This document shows, one piece after another, positions 30,241 to 38,476 of a stretch of 64,000 bases of DNA. The notes below the pieces were generated by a model that saw only the letters and a list, made by a program, of their open reading frames with translations, was not told the DNA's origin and ran no database searches. The DNA comes from Streptomyces sp. NBC_01408 (GTDB lineage Bacteria > Actinomycetota > Actinomycetes > Streptomycetales > Streptomycetaceae): contig NZ_JAPEPJ010000003.1 of the NCBI RefSeq assembly GCF_026340255.1, forward strand, positions 248,001 through 312,000. Reading direction: 5' to 3'. A program made the position numbers and the translations under genes. The first letter of the stretch is position 1; the number at the start of each line of letters is the position of its first letter.

Positions 30241-31785
30241 TCAGTGCGCGTCCGGGGGAAGTTCGGCGAGGTGGCGCAGCGGCACCGGACAGGACAACGG
30301 CCGCCGGTCGGGGGCCGCGCCCGGGGACAGGTCGCCCGAGGACGGGACGGCCTCCCCGGCGAGGGCGGAGACGGCCGGTCCGCACATCCGGCCCTGGCAC
30401 CAGCCCATGCCCGAGCGGGTGAGCAGCTTGACCGTACGGGCGTCCCGCGCCCCGAGGTCGCGGACCGCCTCGCGGATCCGGCCGGCCGGGACCTCCTCGC
30501 AGCGGCACACCAGGTCCTCGTCGCCGAGCCAGTCGGTCCAGCCGGGTCCGGGCCGGTGGGCCGCGGCCATCGCGCGGGCGAAGGCCCGCAGCCGGGCCCG
30601 GCTGCGGGCCAGGGCGGCAGGCACGGGCCGCCCGGCGATCGTGTGCGCGGCGATCTCCCCCTCGACGAGGGCGAGCCCGGCGCCGCCGATGCCACCGGTC
30701 TCCCCGGCGGACCAGATGCCGGGCACGGAGGTGCGCTGCCCGGCGTCCAGCTGGAGGGCGGCCGTGCCGTCGGGCCAGCGGACGGTGGCGCAGCCGAGGC
30801 CGGTGGCGAGTTCCAGCTGGGGCACGAGCCCGTGGCCGACGGCGAGGGCGTCGCAGGGGATCCGGCGGGCGGTGCCGGGCAGCGGGCGCCAGTCCCGGCC
30901 GAGGCGGGCCACGGTGACGGCCTCGACCCGGTCGGTGCCGTGGGCCTCGACGACGGCCTGCCGGGTCAGGAGCCGGACGCGGTGGCGCAGCAGGGCGCCG
31001 CCGAAGGTGACGGCCTCGGTGAGCTTGCCGGGGTTGCGCAGCAGGGCGGGCACGTGGCCCGCGTAGGCGGCGTAGGACGCGGCCTCCACCACGGCGGGCA
31101 CGGTGGCTCCGGCGGCGGCCAGGGTGCCGGCCACGGCGAGCAGCAGCGGCCCGCTCCCGGCGACGACCACCCGCTTGCCGGGCAGGACCAGGCCGCCCTT
31201 GACCATGGCCTGCGCCCCGCCCGCCCCGATCACCCCGGGCAGGGTCCAGCCGGGGAAGGGCAGTTGGCGCTCGTAGGCACCGGTGGCGATCAGCACCGCC
31301 CGGGCGCGGACGGCCGCGGCGCGCGTATCCGGGCCGTGCCCGGCTACGCAGTGCAGGGTCCACTCCGTGCCGGTCAGGGTGGGGACGGGCCGGCCGGCTG
31401 CGCGTGCGTGCGTGCCCGCGCCTGTGGCTGTGCCCGGGACCACCGTCCACACGTGGTGGAGCGGGAGGTACGTGATCCGGCCCGCCGACTCGTGGGCGCG
31501 CAGGGCGGCTTCGCGGGAGGCGAAGGCGGGCCAGTCGTGGTGAAGGCCCTCGGGGCGGGCGGCGCCCAGTCCGGGCGCGGGGTGGCGGTAGTACTGGCCG
31601 CCGGGGCGCTCCCCTGCGTCCAGGACGGTGACGCGCAGTCCGAGGTCGGCGGCGGTGACGGCGGCGGCCAGGCCGGCCGGGCCGCCGCCGACGATCGCGA
31701 GGTCCACGGAGTCCTGGCCGGGGCGGGCGGTGGCACGCCCGGCCGCGGGCGGCTCGGCGTGGGGGTCAGACGGTGAGGTCGGCAC
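30241..31785 (-). CDS. D-hydroxyproline dehydrogenase, FAD/NAD subunit with BFD-like cluster domain
   Basis: A 514-residue flavoprotein. The first dinucleotide motif is LAIVGGGPAGLAAAV (about residues 29-43), followed by GGQYYRHP, and a second nucleotide-binding region starts VVVAGSGPLLLAVAG. The C-terminal domain carries VCRCEEVPAGRIREAV and GMGWCQGRMCGPA, four Cys that would hold a [2Fe-2S] cluster. This is the HcnB/OoxA-type large subunit of heteromeric dye-linked D-hydroxyproline, proline or opine dehydrogenases. It starts with GTG inside the end of the small ferredoxin-like subunit gene (20-base overlap). Context makes cis-4-hydroxy-D-proline the likely substrate. Confidence 0.87.
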   Translation of the reverse strand: MPTSPSDPHAEPPAAGRATARPGQDSVDLAIVGGGPAGLAAAVTAADLGLRVTVLDAGERPGGQYYRHPAPGLGAARPEGLHHDWPAFASREAALRAHESAGRITYLPLHHVWTVVPGTATGAGTHARAAGRPVPTLTGTEWTLHCVAGHGPDTRAAAVRARAVLIATGAYERQLPFPGWTLPGVIGAGGAQAMVKGGLVLPGKRVVVAGSGPLLLAVAGTLAAAGATVPAVVEAASYAAYAGHVPALLRNPGKLTEAVTFGGALLRHRVRLLTRQAVVEAHGTDRVEAVTVARLGRDWRPLPGTARRIPCDALAVGHGLVPQLELATGLGCATVRWPDGTAALQLDAGQRTSVPGIWSAGETGGIGGAGLALVEGEIAAHTIAGRPVPAALARSRARLRAFARAMAAAHRPGPGWTDWLGDEDLVCRCEEVPAGRIREAVRDLGARDARTVKLLTRSGMGWCQGRMCGPAVSALAGEAVPSSGDLSPGAAPDRRPLSCPVPLRHLAELPPDAH

Positions 31786-32077
31786 GGCCCGTTCCCTCCT
31801 GGGTGGTGACGGTGTCGCCCGGACGGGCCGGGACCAGGCAGGCGCGCTGGTTCGGGGTGCCGTTGACGGTGACGAGGCAGTCGTAGCAGCTGCCGATGCC
31901 GCAGAACACGCCGCGCGGGGCGCCGCCCTCGCGGGTGGTGCGCCAGGCGAGGATCCCGGCCGACCAGAGGACGGCTGCGATGGACTGGCCTGCCTGCGCG
32001 GGCAGTTCGCGGCCGTCGAAGGCGATGGCGTAGGTGGCTGAAGGGGTGCCGCCGACCAGTTCGCGGGGGCTGCGCAT
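31766..32077 (-). CDS. [2Fe-2S] ferredoxin-like dehydrogenase subunit
   Basis: This 103-residue small subunit (HcnA/OoxX type) has the cluster-binding run GVFCGIGSCYDCLVTVNGTPNQRACL, with Cys-x4-Cys-x2-Cys and a distal Cys, inside a beta-grasp fold (AIAFDGRELPAQAGQSIAAVLWSAG). It transfers electrons between the FAD subunits encoded on either side. Its 3' end overlaps the large-subunit gene. The ATG follows aggagg. A long inverted repeat separates it from the upstream oxidase-type subunit. Confidence 0.88.
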   Translation of the reverse strand: MRSPRELVGGTPSATYAIAFDGRELPAQAGQSIAAVLWSAGILAWRTTREGGAPRGVFCGIGSCYDCLVTVNGTPNQRACLVPARPGDTVTTQEGTGRADLTV

Positions 32078-32121
32078 CAGGGGTCCTCCTCGGGGTGGTG
32101 CGGGTGGGCCGGGTCCGGGGC

Positions 32122-32240
32122 CGGGCCGGGGTGACGTCCGGGACTCGTGATTTATGGCGCCTTGACCGGGGCTTCGTCGGCCCAGCCCTGCGGGCGCGCC
32201 AACAAATCACGTTCTACGTCCCGGACATCACCCCGGCCCG
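32122..32240. repeat. Long imperfect inverted repeat inside the dehydrogenase operon
   Basis: The left arm at 32122-32161 and the right arm at about 32195-32240 match over roughly 40 bases with a few changes and one 4-base insertion. Both arms contain CGGGCCGGGGTGAYGTCCGG and then CGTGATTT and TGGCGC. The right arm extends into the last codons of the D-amino-acid oxidase-type gene. It could act as an RNA processing or attenuation stem, or be a small non-coding mobile element. Confidence 0.75.
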
Positions 32241-33400
32241 TCCCCGGACCCGGCGGCCGACCCCCCGAAGCGCTCCGGCCGGAACGGGTCCAGGGGGACG
32301 GCCGGTTCGGCTCCCGTCAGGGTGGCGGCGATCAGGGCGCCCGTCGCCGGGGCCAGGCCGATGCCCGCGCCTTCGTGGCCGCAGGCGTGCAGCAGTCCGG
32401 GGCGGCGCGGGTCCGGGCCGATCGCCGGGAGGTGGTCGGGGAGGTAGGGGCGGAAGCCGTGGTAGGTGCGGATGACGTGTACGTCCGAGAGGACGGGGAA
32501 GAGGGCCGCCGCCTGGGTGGCCAGGCGGCGCAGGGCCTCCGTGGAGAGCGATCGGTCGAAGCCGACGCGTTCGCGGGTGGCCCCGATCAGGACCGGGCCC
32601 GACGGGGTGCCCTCCACCACCGCCGAGGACTGGAGGGCTGCGGAGCCGCTGGCTACGTCCGCGATGTAGTCGGCCGCGTAGACCTTGTGCCGGACCACGC
32701 GCGGCAGGGGTTCGGTGACCAGGACGAAGCCGCGGCGTGGGAGGACCGGCAGGCTGACGCCCGCCAGTTCCGCGATGTGTCCGCCCCAGGTGCCTGCCGC
32801 GTTCACCACGGCCGGGGCGAGGAGTTCCCGCCGAGGGGTGCGGACCCCGCGAACGGCGCCCGCCGGGTCCAGGAGGATGCCGGTGACCTCCTCGCCGAGG
32901 TGGACCTCGGCGCCCGACGCGGCCAGCAGCCGGGCCGCCGCCTGGGCGGGCTGGACCTGGGCGTCCTGCGGGTAGAGGAAGCCTCCCGCGAGGCCCGGGG
33001 CGAGGTGGGGTTCCAGGTCGTGCAGGCTCCCGGCCCCGACCTCGGCCGCGTCGACCCCGGCCTTGCGCTGGCCTTCCGCGAAGTTCCGCAGGGCCTCCAG
33101 CGAAGCCTGGTCCGGGGCGACGACGAGGCCGCCCTTGGCCTCGTACTCGGTCTCCTGCGGGAGGGCCGCCGCGAGTTCGTGCCAGAGCCCGGTGGAGAGG
33201 AGGGCGAGGTCGAGTTCGGGGCCGGCCTCCTTGTCGGAGACGAGCAGGTTGCCTTCGCCGGCGCCGGTCGTGCCGCCCGCGACGGGGCCGCGGTCGACCA
33301 CGGCCACGGAGAGTCCGGCGCGGGCCGCGTAGTAGGCGCACGCGGCTCCGACGACGCCGGCGCCGATGATCACGGCGTCCAGGGAGTGTCTCTTGAGCAC
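32228..33400 (-). CDS. D-amino-acid oxidase-type dehydrogenase subunit
   Basis: A 390-residue FAD protein of the DAO/GlyOx fold. The N-terminal motif is DAVIIGAGVVGAACAYYAARAGLSVAVVDRG, then GGTTGAGEGNLL. Substrate-domain elements include AYYHGFRPY-like IRTYHGFRPYLPDHLPAIGPD, and the C-terminal LLHACGHEGAGIGLAPATG closes the flavin site. It matches the catalytic HcnC/OoxB-type subunit of the heteromeric dehydrogenase. It is the first gene of the catabolic run. The GTG start has no ribosome binding site, and a TATTAC -10-like element lies just 7-12 bases upstream, so a leaderless message is possible. Confidence 0.87.
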   Translation of the reverse strand: MLKRHSLDAVIIGAGVVGAACAYYAARAGLSVAVVDRGPVAGGTTGAGEGNLLVSDKEAGPELDLALLSTGLWHELAAALPQETEYEAKGGLVVAPDQASLEALRNFAEGQRKAGVDAAEVGAGSLHDLEPHLAPGLAGGFLYPQDAQVQPAQAAARLLAASGAEVHLGEEVTGILLDPAGAVRGVRTPRRELLAPAVVNAAGTWGGHIAELAGVSLPVLPRRGFVLVTEPLPRVVRHKVYAADYIADVASGSAALQSSAVVEGTPSGPVLIGATRERVGFDRSLSTEALRRLATQAAALFPVLSDVHVIRTYHGFRPYLPDHLPAIGPDPRRPGLLHACGHEGAGIGLAPATGALIAATLTGAEPAVPLDPFRPERFGGSAAGSGDGPG

Positions 33401-33404
33401 GGCA

Positions 33405-33416
33405 GTAATATGTCAC
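33405..33416. promoter_or_regulatory. Operator candidate at the head of the hydroxyproline operon
   Basis: GTAATATGTCAC is the reverse of GTGACATATTAC and fits GTGNNATNNYAC. It lies within 16 bases of the GTG start and overlaps the presumed -10 region, a position suited to repression. Confidence 0.55.
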
Positions 33417-33481
33417 ATTCTTTAGTGCCTGCCCAGACCGGTCCCGCGGCCTCTCGGACCACGGGACCGGTCCGGTCCGGA

Positions 33482-35866
33482 TCAGCCGCGCAGCGGGCCC
33501 TCGCAGCTGTAGCTCGACGTTCCCGCCGTCTTGTTGCTCCAGATCTCCAGCGGACCGAAGGAGCAGTTCATGTCGGCGAGGTTGTTGGAGACCGCGCCCG
33601 CCCGGTCGAGGATGAAGTAGTCGACCGTCTCGGACATGTCCTTGAAGTTCTGGTCGTCGCTGCGCCAGTCCTTCAGGTTCGCGGTGATCCTGCCGGTGCA
33701 GGTGAAGCGGCGCTTGCCGGGCTCGCCGTTCTCCACGCAGTCCGGGGTGTTGTACGTGGCCGTGGCGAAGGAGGACTTCACCGAGGCCAGCGCCGAGTCG
33801 CGCAGCTGGTCGACCGGGGTGAAGGTGGTGTTCGGCACGTACAGCTGGTCGGCCTTGGCGATCTGCGCGTCCAGGAAGCGGTCGTAGTCGCGCTGGAGGT
33901 AGGTGTCCGCGCCCAGCCGGCCCCGCCAGGCGTCGTAGGCCGCCACGTCGTTGTTGCGCAGGTGGGTGTACATCTCGCGCACCAGCGAGGGCTTCTCGGT
34001 CCACAGGAACTCGAAGAAGGTGCCGGCGTAGCTGTAGAAGCGGAAGCCGTCGCCCTCGTAGGTGGCGTTCAGCAGCTGCTCCACCGTCATCCGGGGGCCG
34101 CCGCCCGCGGTGTCGCTGATGATGCTCTTGACCAGGGACTTGCGGACGGCGATGCCGTTGTCACGGGTGGCCCCGTCGAAGAACTCGGCCGTGCCCTCGT
34201 CCATGGCGGTCGTACGGTCGCCCTCGTACCAGGGGCCCTCACCGAAGAAGCCGGGCACGGCGTACCGGCCGTTGAGGTAGTGCGTGTACTCGTGGCGGAA
34301 GAGCTCCTCGAGGGTGAGGGAGGAGTCCTGCGGGACACGGCGCTGGTAGGTGTAGAAGGTGGCGCCGTTCTCGATGTAGATGCCGCCGTTGTTGGTGTCG
34401 TAGCCCGTCAGGATCGGGTGGTAGTTCTCGTAGTCGGCGCGGGAGCCGTAGAGCACGATGTTCAGCGTGGAGTTGGGGTCGCCCGCGAGCGGCTGCTCGG
34501 TGCCCAGGACGCGGTGGTACTGGGCCTTGACCTGCTTGCTGGCGTAGTAGAGCTGGTCGACGGTGGCCCGGTCGAGGCCGGTGCGGACCTTGATCGCGCC
34601 GTTGTCGTAGGTGTACGTGTAGGGGAAGATCCGCTTCTCGATGTCCTCCTTGCACACGCCGTAGGGCTTGCAGGCCTCGTAGAAGTTCAGCCAGTTGACG
34701 AGCTTGGCCCACTGCTGGCTGCCGTCGCCGAAGGCGGCCTTGACCGGCTCCAGCAGGGCACCGAGGTCGGCGACGGTCTGCTCCTTGAGGCCCGCGACCT
34801 GGCCGAAGCGCCCGTACTCGCTGAGCGCGTCGCGCGCCACCCAGTCGTTGCCCGTGCCCTTGAGGTGGGTGTAGGAGGCGAAGGACTTGAAGGCGGCGCG
34901 GTACGGGGCGTCGCCCGCGACCGCCGCGTGGAAGGCGGCGTCCTGGTTGCCCGGGTAGACGCCGAGGTAGTTGACGGAGAGCGCGGCGAGGGCGGCGCCC
35001 GCCCAGCCGGCGTCCTGGTTCGTGGCCGGGTGGGCCGGGTCCATGGTGGCCAGGACCTTCTTGATGAGGCCGAGCTGGTGCTGGCGCAGGCCCGGGGCGC
35101 TGGCGGCGTAGAGGGCCTCGCGCAGGGTGCGGGCATTGCTCGGGGTCACGTCGAAGGTGTGGGCGGCGCCCCCGAAGTCGGCGATGGCCTGGCGCATGGC
35201 GTTGACGGTCGGGGCGTCGGTGACGTCGATCTCATCGCGCGAGTAGTCGTGGTAGGCGACCGCGTGCAGGTAGGTGAACATCTCCTCCAGGTGGGAGGAG
35301 TTGCGGCCGTCGTGGGCGGCGGCCAGGCCGGATATCCGGCGGGAGACGGCCTGGACGTGGGCGTCGGACATGACCGGCGCCAGCCGGGCGTCCCAGGTCC
35401 AGATGAGGTCGCGCAGACAGCCGTCGGCGGTGACTGCCTGGTCGGCGAGGAAGTCGGCGAACTGTTCCGGGCCGAGGTTGGTGATCCCGTCGAGGGTGCA
35501 GGGGACGCCTGCGGCGACGCTCCGCGCGGTGGGGGCCACCTGGGCCGCCTTCCCGCTCTTCTCGACCGATCCGGCGGCCGTGGCGGTAGCCGGGGCAGCG
35601 CCGGGGACCTGGCCGTTGAGGGCCTGCCCGCCGGGAGCCGCGGCGGGGGCAGGGGTGTTGTCCTGCGCGTTGGCGAGGCGCTCGACCTCGTCGAACGGGT
35701 TGCCGGTGGGGCCGTGCGCCGGGGAGGCCTGTGCGCCGGTGAAAGCCGCCGGGGCCGGGGCCGCGGACTCCGCCGCCTGCGTGGTGCCCTGTCCCGCGGT
35801 GACGAGGAGGGTCACCGCTACGGCAGAGGCGAGAAGGGAAGAGCGCACAACTCTGTGCTTGAGCAC
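33482..35866 (-). CDS. Secreted M9-family collagenase
   Basis: A 794-residue zinc metalloprotease. The signal peptide is RSSLLASAVAVTLLVTAGQGTTQA, followed by an Ala/Pro-rich stretch and the helical activator domain. The zinc site is RHEYTHYLNGRY near residue 525 (HEXXH), with the third ligand Glu in AMDEGTAEFFDGAT about 30 residues later. GEGPWYEGDRT is typical of the peptidase domain. A C-terminal domain (DCVENGEPGKRRFTCTGR to YSCEGPLRG) with four Cys probably helps substrate binding. It should cut native collagen outside the cell, releasing Gly-Pro-Hyp-rich peptides. The gene has the same 31-bp promoter block as the peptide transporter. The leader would be about 95 bases. Confidence 0.92.
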   Translation of the reverse strand: MLKHRVVRSSLLASAVAVTLLVTAGQGTTQAAESAAPAPAAFTGAQASPAHGPTGNPFDEVERLANAQDNTPAPAAAPGGQALNGQVPGAAPATATAAGSVEKSGKAAQVAPTARSVAAGVPCTLDGITNLGPEQFADFLADQAVTADGCLRDLIWTWDARLAPVMSDAHVQAVSRRISGLAAAHDGRNSSHLEEMFTYLHAVAYHDYSRDEIDVTDAPTVNAMRQAIADFGGAAHTFDVTPSNARTLREALYAASAPGLRQHQLGLIKKVLATMDPAHPATNQDAGWAGAALAALSVNYLGVYPGNQDAAFHAAVAGDAPYRAAFKSFASYTHLKGTGNDWVARDALSEYGRFGQVAGLKEQTVADLGALLEPVKAAFGDGSQQWAKLVNWLNFYEACKPYGVCKEDIEKRIFPYTYTYDNGAIKVRTGLDRATVDQLYYASKQVKAQYHRVLGTEQPLAGDPNSTLNIVLYGSRADYENYHPILTGYDTNNGGIYIENGATFYTYQRRVPQDSSLTLEELFRHEYTHYLNGRYAVPGFFGEGPWYEGDRTTAMDEGTAEFFDGATRDNGIAVRKSLVKSIISDTAGGGPRMTVEQLLNATYEGDGFRFYSYAGTFFEFLWTEKPSLVREMYTHLRNNDVAAYDAWRGRLGADTYLQRDYDRFLDAQIAKADQLYVPNTTFTPVDQLRDSALASVKSSFATATYNTPDCVENGEPGKRRFTCTGRITANLKDWRSDDQNFKDMSETVDYFILDRAGAVSNNLADMNCSFGPLEIWSNKTAGTSSYSCEGPLRG

Positions 35867-35966
35867 CGAGAACTCCTGAATGGGGAGAGGTGAGGTGGGG
35901 GGTGGTGCGTGAACTGCCCTGCGTCACACGGCGTTTGACGGGGATTAACGTGCCGCGGCGTGAGCT

Positions 35967-35997
35967 GTAACATAGTAATGTGAAATTGCACTGACAA
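35967..35997 (-). promoter_or_regulatory. Promoter block shared with the peptide transporter (copy 2)
   Basis: It is identical in all 31 bases to 22045-22075: -35 TTGTCA (35992-35997), a 17-base spacer and -10 TATGTT (35969-35974) towards the collagenase gene. The spacer holds a GTGNNATNNYAC site (35980-35991). The block is also 44 bases from the divergent Xaa-Pro aminopeptidase start, so the operator could serve both directions. Confidence 0.78.
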
Positions 35998-36040
35998 CCC
36001 CTGTGCGCCCACCAGTTCGCATCTTCTTGAGGGAGCCCCC

Positions 36041-37411
36041 GTGACCGACACCCCCTCCCGCCTCAACACGGGCAGCCACGACCTTCCGGTATCACCGGAA
36101 CTGACCCGTTTCATGGCGGGCGACTGGGCCGCTTCCCCGCTGCCCGGCTCCGCGCGCGTACCCGCCCACGCCGTCACCCCGGCCCGCCGCGCCCGGCTCT
36201 CGGCGCGCTTCCCGGGCGAGCGGCTGATCATCCCGGCCGGGGAGCTCAAGGTCCGCTCCAACGACTGCGACTTCCGCTTCCGCCCGCACAGCGCGTACGC
36301 CTGGCTGACGGGCCTGACCGGCGAGGACCAGGTGGGCCACGTCCTGGTCATGGAGCCCTCGGGCCCGCACGCCCACGAGGCGGTGCTGTACCTGCGGCCG
36401 CGCTCGCCGCGGGCGGACGGGAACGAGGAGTTCTACCGGGACCGCCGCTACGGGGAGTTCTGGGTGGGCCGCAGGCCCGACCTGGCGGAGGCCGAACGCC
36501 TCACCGGCATCCGCTGCGCGCACCTGGACGCGCTCGGGTCACCGGCGGGCCGGGTGGCCGGCGCCGACGAGGAGCTCACCATCGCTCTCTCGGAGCTGCG
36601 CCTGGTCAAGGACGCGTGGGAGGTCGAGCAGCTCCAGCTCGCGGTGGACCACACGGCGGCGGGCTTCGAGGACGTCGTACGGGCCCTGCCCCGCGCCCTG
36701 GCCCACCCGCGCGGCGAGCGGTGGATCGAGGGGGTCTTCGGCCTGCGCGCCCGGGCGGAGGGCAACGGCACCGGCTACGACACCATCGCGGCGTCGGGCG
36801 CCCACGCCTGCGTCCTGCACTGGATCCGCAACGACGGCCGGCTCGACCGGAACGAACTCCTGCTCCTGGACGCGGGTGTGGAGACGGACACCCTGTACAC
36901 GGCCGACATCACCCGCACGCTCCCCCTGTCGGGCCGCTTCTCCCCCGTCCAGCGGCGGGTCTACGAACTGGTACTGGCCGCCCAGGACGCGGGCATGGCG
37001 GCGCTGCGGCCGGGGGCGAGCTTCCGGGACTTCCACCGGGCCGGGATGCGCGTGATCGCCGAGGGCCTGGCGGAGTGGGGCGTCCTGAAGGACCCGGAGG
37101 GCGACCTGCACCGGCGGTACACCCTGTGCAGCAGCGGCCACATGCTCGGCCTGGACGTCCACGACTGCGCGAAGGCGCGGGCCGAGACCTACCTGGACGG
37201 CGTACTGGAGGAGGGCCAGGTCCTCACGGTGGAGCCGGGCCTCTACCTCCAGCCGGACGACGAGACCCTCCCCGCGGAACTGCGCGGCATCGGCGTCCGC
37301 ATCGAGGACGACCTGGTCGTCACGGCGGACGGGGCCCGGCTGATGTCGGGCGCCCTGCCGCGGACGGTGGCGGGCATCGAGGAGTGGATGGGCCGGCTGC
37401 TGGAGGGCTGA
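36041..37411 (+). CDS. pepP: Xaa-Pro aminopeptidase (M24B)
   Basis: This 456-residue cytoplasmic metallopeptidase releases N-terminal residues preceding Pro. The N-terminal creatinase-like domain includes FRFRPHSAYAWLTGL, and the C-terminal pita-bread domain shows all five metal ligands: LLDAGVETDTLYTADITRTLP (two Asp), SGHMLGLDVHD (His), LTVEPGLYL (Glu) and GVRIEDDLV (Glu). GTG at 36041 is preceded by gagggag. It is divergent from the collagenase gene across a shared regulatory region, which fits a role in breaking down Pro-rich collagen peptides after uptake. Confidence 0.92.
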   Translation: MTDTPSRLNTGSHDLPVSPELTRFMAGDWAASPLPGSARVPAHAVTPARRARLSARFPGERLIIPAGELKVRSNDCDFRFRPHSAYAWLTGLTGEDQVGHVLVMEPSGPHAHEAVLYLRPRSPRADGNEEFYRDRRYGEFWVGRRPDLAEAERLTGIRCAHLDALGSPAGRVAGADEELTIALSELRLVKDAWEVEQLQLAVDHTAAGFEDVVRALPRALAHPRGERWIEGVFGLRARAEGNGTGYDTIAASGAHACVLHWIRNDGRLDRNELLLLDAGVETDTLYTADITRTLPLSGRFSPVQRRVYELVLAAQDAGMAALRPGASFRDFHRAGMRVIAEGLAEWGVLKDPEGDLHRRYTLCSSGHMLGLDVHDCAKARAETYLDGVLEEGQVLTVEPGLYLQPDDETLPAELRGIGVRIEDDLVVTADGARLMSGALPRTVAGIEEWMGRLLEG

Positions 37412-37431
37412 CCCGGGGCCGGGCCCGGCCA

Positions 37432-37452
37432 TGATCCACCGGGCACCCCCTA
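37432..37452. repeat. Short dispersed repeat ending at a stop codon (copy 2)
   Basis: tgatccaccgggcaccccc runs directly into the TAG of the LysR gene, matching 654-674 with two differences over 19 bases. Confidence 0.5.
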
Positions 37453-38358
37453 ACCGCTGACCGGGGCAGTGAGGCGGCCGGTGAGCTCCTCGACGAAGGC
37501 CTCGAGGTGGGGCGGGCGCGGCCCGGTTCGGGTGGCGCAGAACCACGTGCGGGTCAGCGGCTGCGCGCCGATGCGGATCAGCGCGAGGCCGTGCGAGGAC
37601 ACGTACGGGGCGGCCACCCAGTTGGGCAGCACCGTCACGCCCTGGCCGCCCGCCACCATCTCGATCACCAGGTCGGTCACCACCGGCATGGTGGTGATCC
37701 GGCCGGGCCGGGCCCCGGCCGGAATCGGCAGCGGCATCGACGGGATGCGGTTCTGGTCGTAGCCGTCGTAGAGGACCAGATCGGCGCCGTCGAAGTCACG
37801 GGCGGTCAGGTGCCCGCGGGAGGCCCACGGGTGTCCGGCGGGCACCACGGCCATCATCTCGTCGTCGAACAGCTTGGTCAGGGACACACGGTCCATCTGC
37901 AGGTCCGGCTTGGTGACCAGCGCGACGTCGACCAGGTCGGCGAGCAGCGCAGGGATCGGGGCGTCGTCGGCGACGGTCTCGATGCGCACGTCGATGTCCG
38001 GCTCGCGCTCGCGGAAGGCGCGCAGGACGGGCGGCAGCCACGGGAAGGTGGTGCTGCACTGCGCGGTGAAGCGGACCCGCCGGCCGTGCCCGTCGCGGAT
38101 CTCCCGCAGGTCGCGGGAGGCCGACTCCAGTTCGCCGAGGATCTGGCGGGCGGCGACCAGCAGCCGGCGGCCTGCCGCGTTGGGCACCAGGCGGCGGCCC
38201 TTGCGGTCGAAGAGCTGCATGCCGAGGCGGGCCTCCAGCCGGGTGAGCCGCTGGCTGAGGGCCGGCTGGCTCACGTAGAGCCGCTCGGCGGCGGCGGTCA
38301 GCGAGCCGGCCTCGACGGTGGCGTCGAGGAGCTCCAGGTCACGCAGATCCACATCCAT
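37450..38358 (-). CDS. LysR-family regulator
   Basis: This 302-residue regulator has an N-terminal winged helix LRDLELLDATVEAGSLTAAAERLYVSQPALSQRLTRLEARLGMQLFDR (residues 5-52), a linker helix, and a periplasmic-binding-like effector domain (for example FTAQCSTTFPWLPPVLRAF and MVAGGQGVTVLPNWV). It is divergent from a SDR and tautomerase pair, with about 118 bp between the starts. The gap contains repeated gttatgggttgggggttcat, a possible binding site, so it probably controls that pair. Confidence 0.9.
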   Translation of the reverse strand: MDVDLRDLELLDATVEAGSLTAAAERLYVSQPALSQRLTRLEARLGMQLFDRKGRRLVPNAAGRRLLVAARQILGELESASRDLREIRDGHGRRVRFTAQCSTTFPWLPPVLRAFREREPDIDVRIETVADDAPIPALLADLVDVALVTKPDLQMDRVSLTKLFDDEMMAVVPAGHPWASRGHLTARDFDGADLVLYDGYDQNRIPSMPLPIPAGARPGRITTMPVVTDLVIEMVAGGQGVTVLPNWVAAPYVSSHGLALIRIGAQPLTRTWFCATRTGPRPPHLEAFVEELTGRLTAPVSG

Positions 38359-38476
38359 AACCTGGGATTATCACACGCTCCAATCTACGTCGTGGTGTTA
38401 TGGGTTGGGGGTTCATAGGTTCAGGGGTGTCAGCCGGACGAACCAGTCCGCCGATCCGCCCCGAAAGGCACCCACC

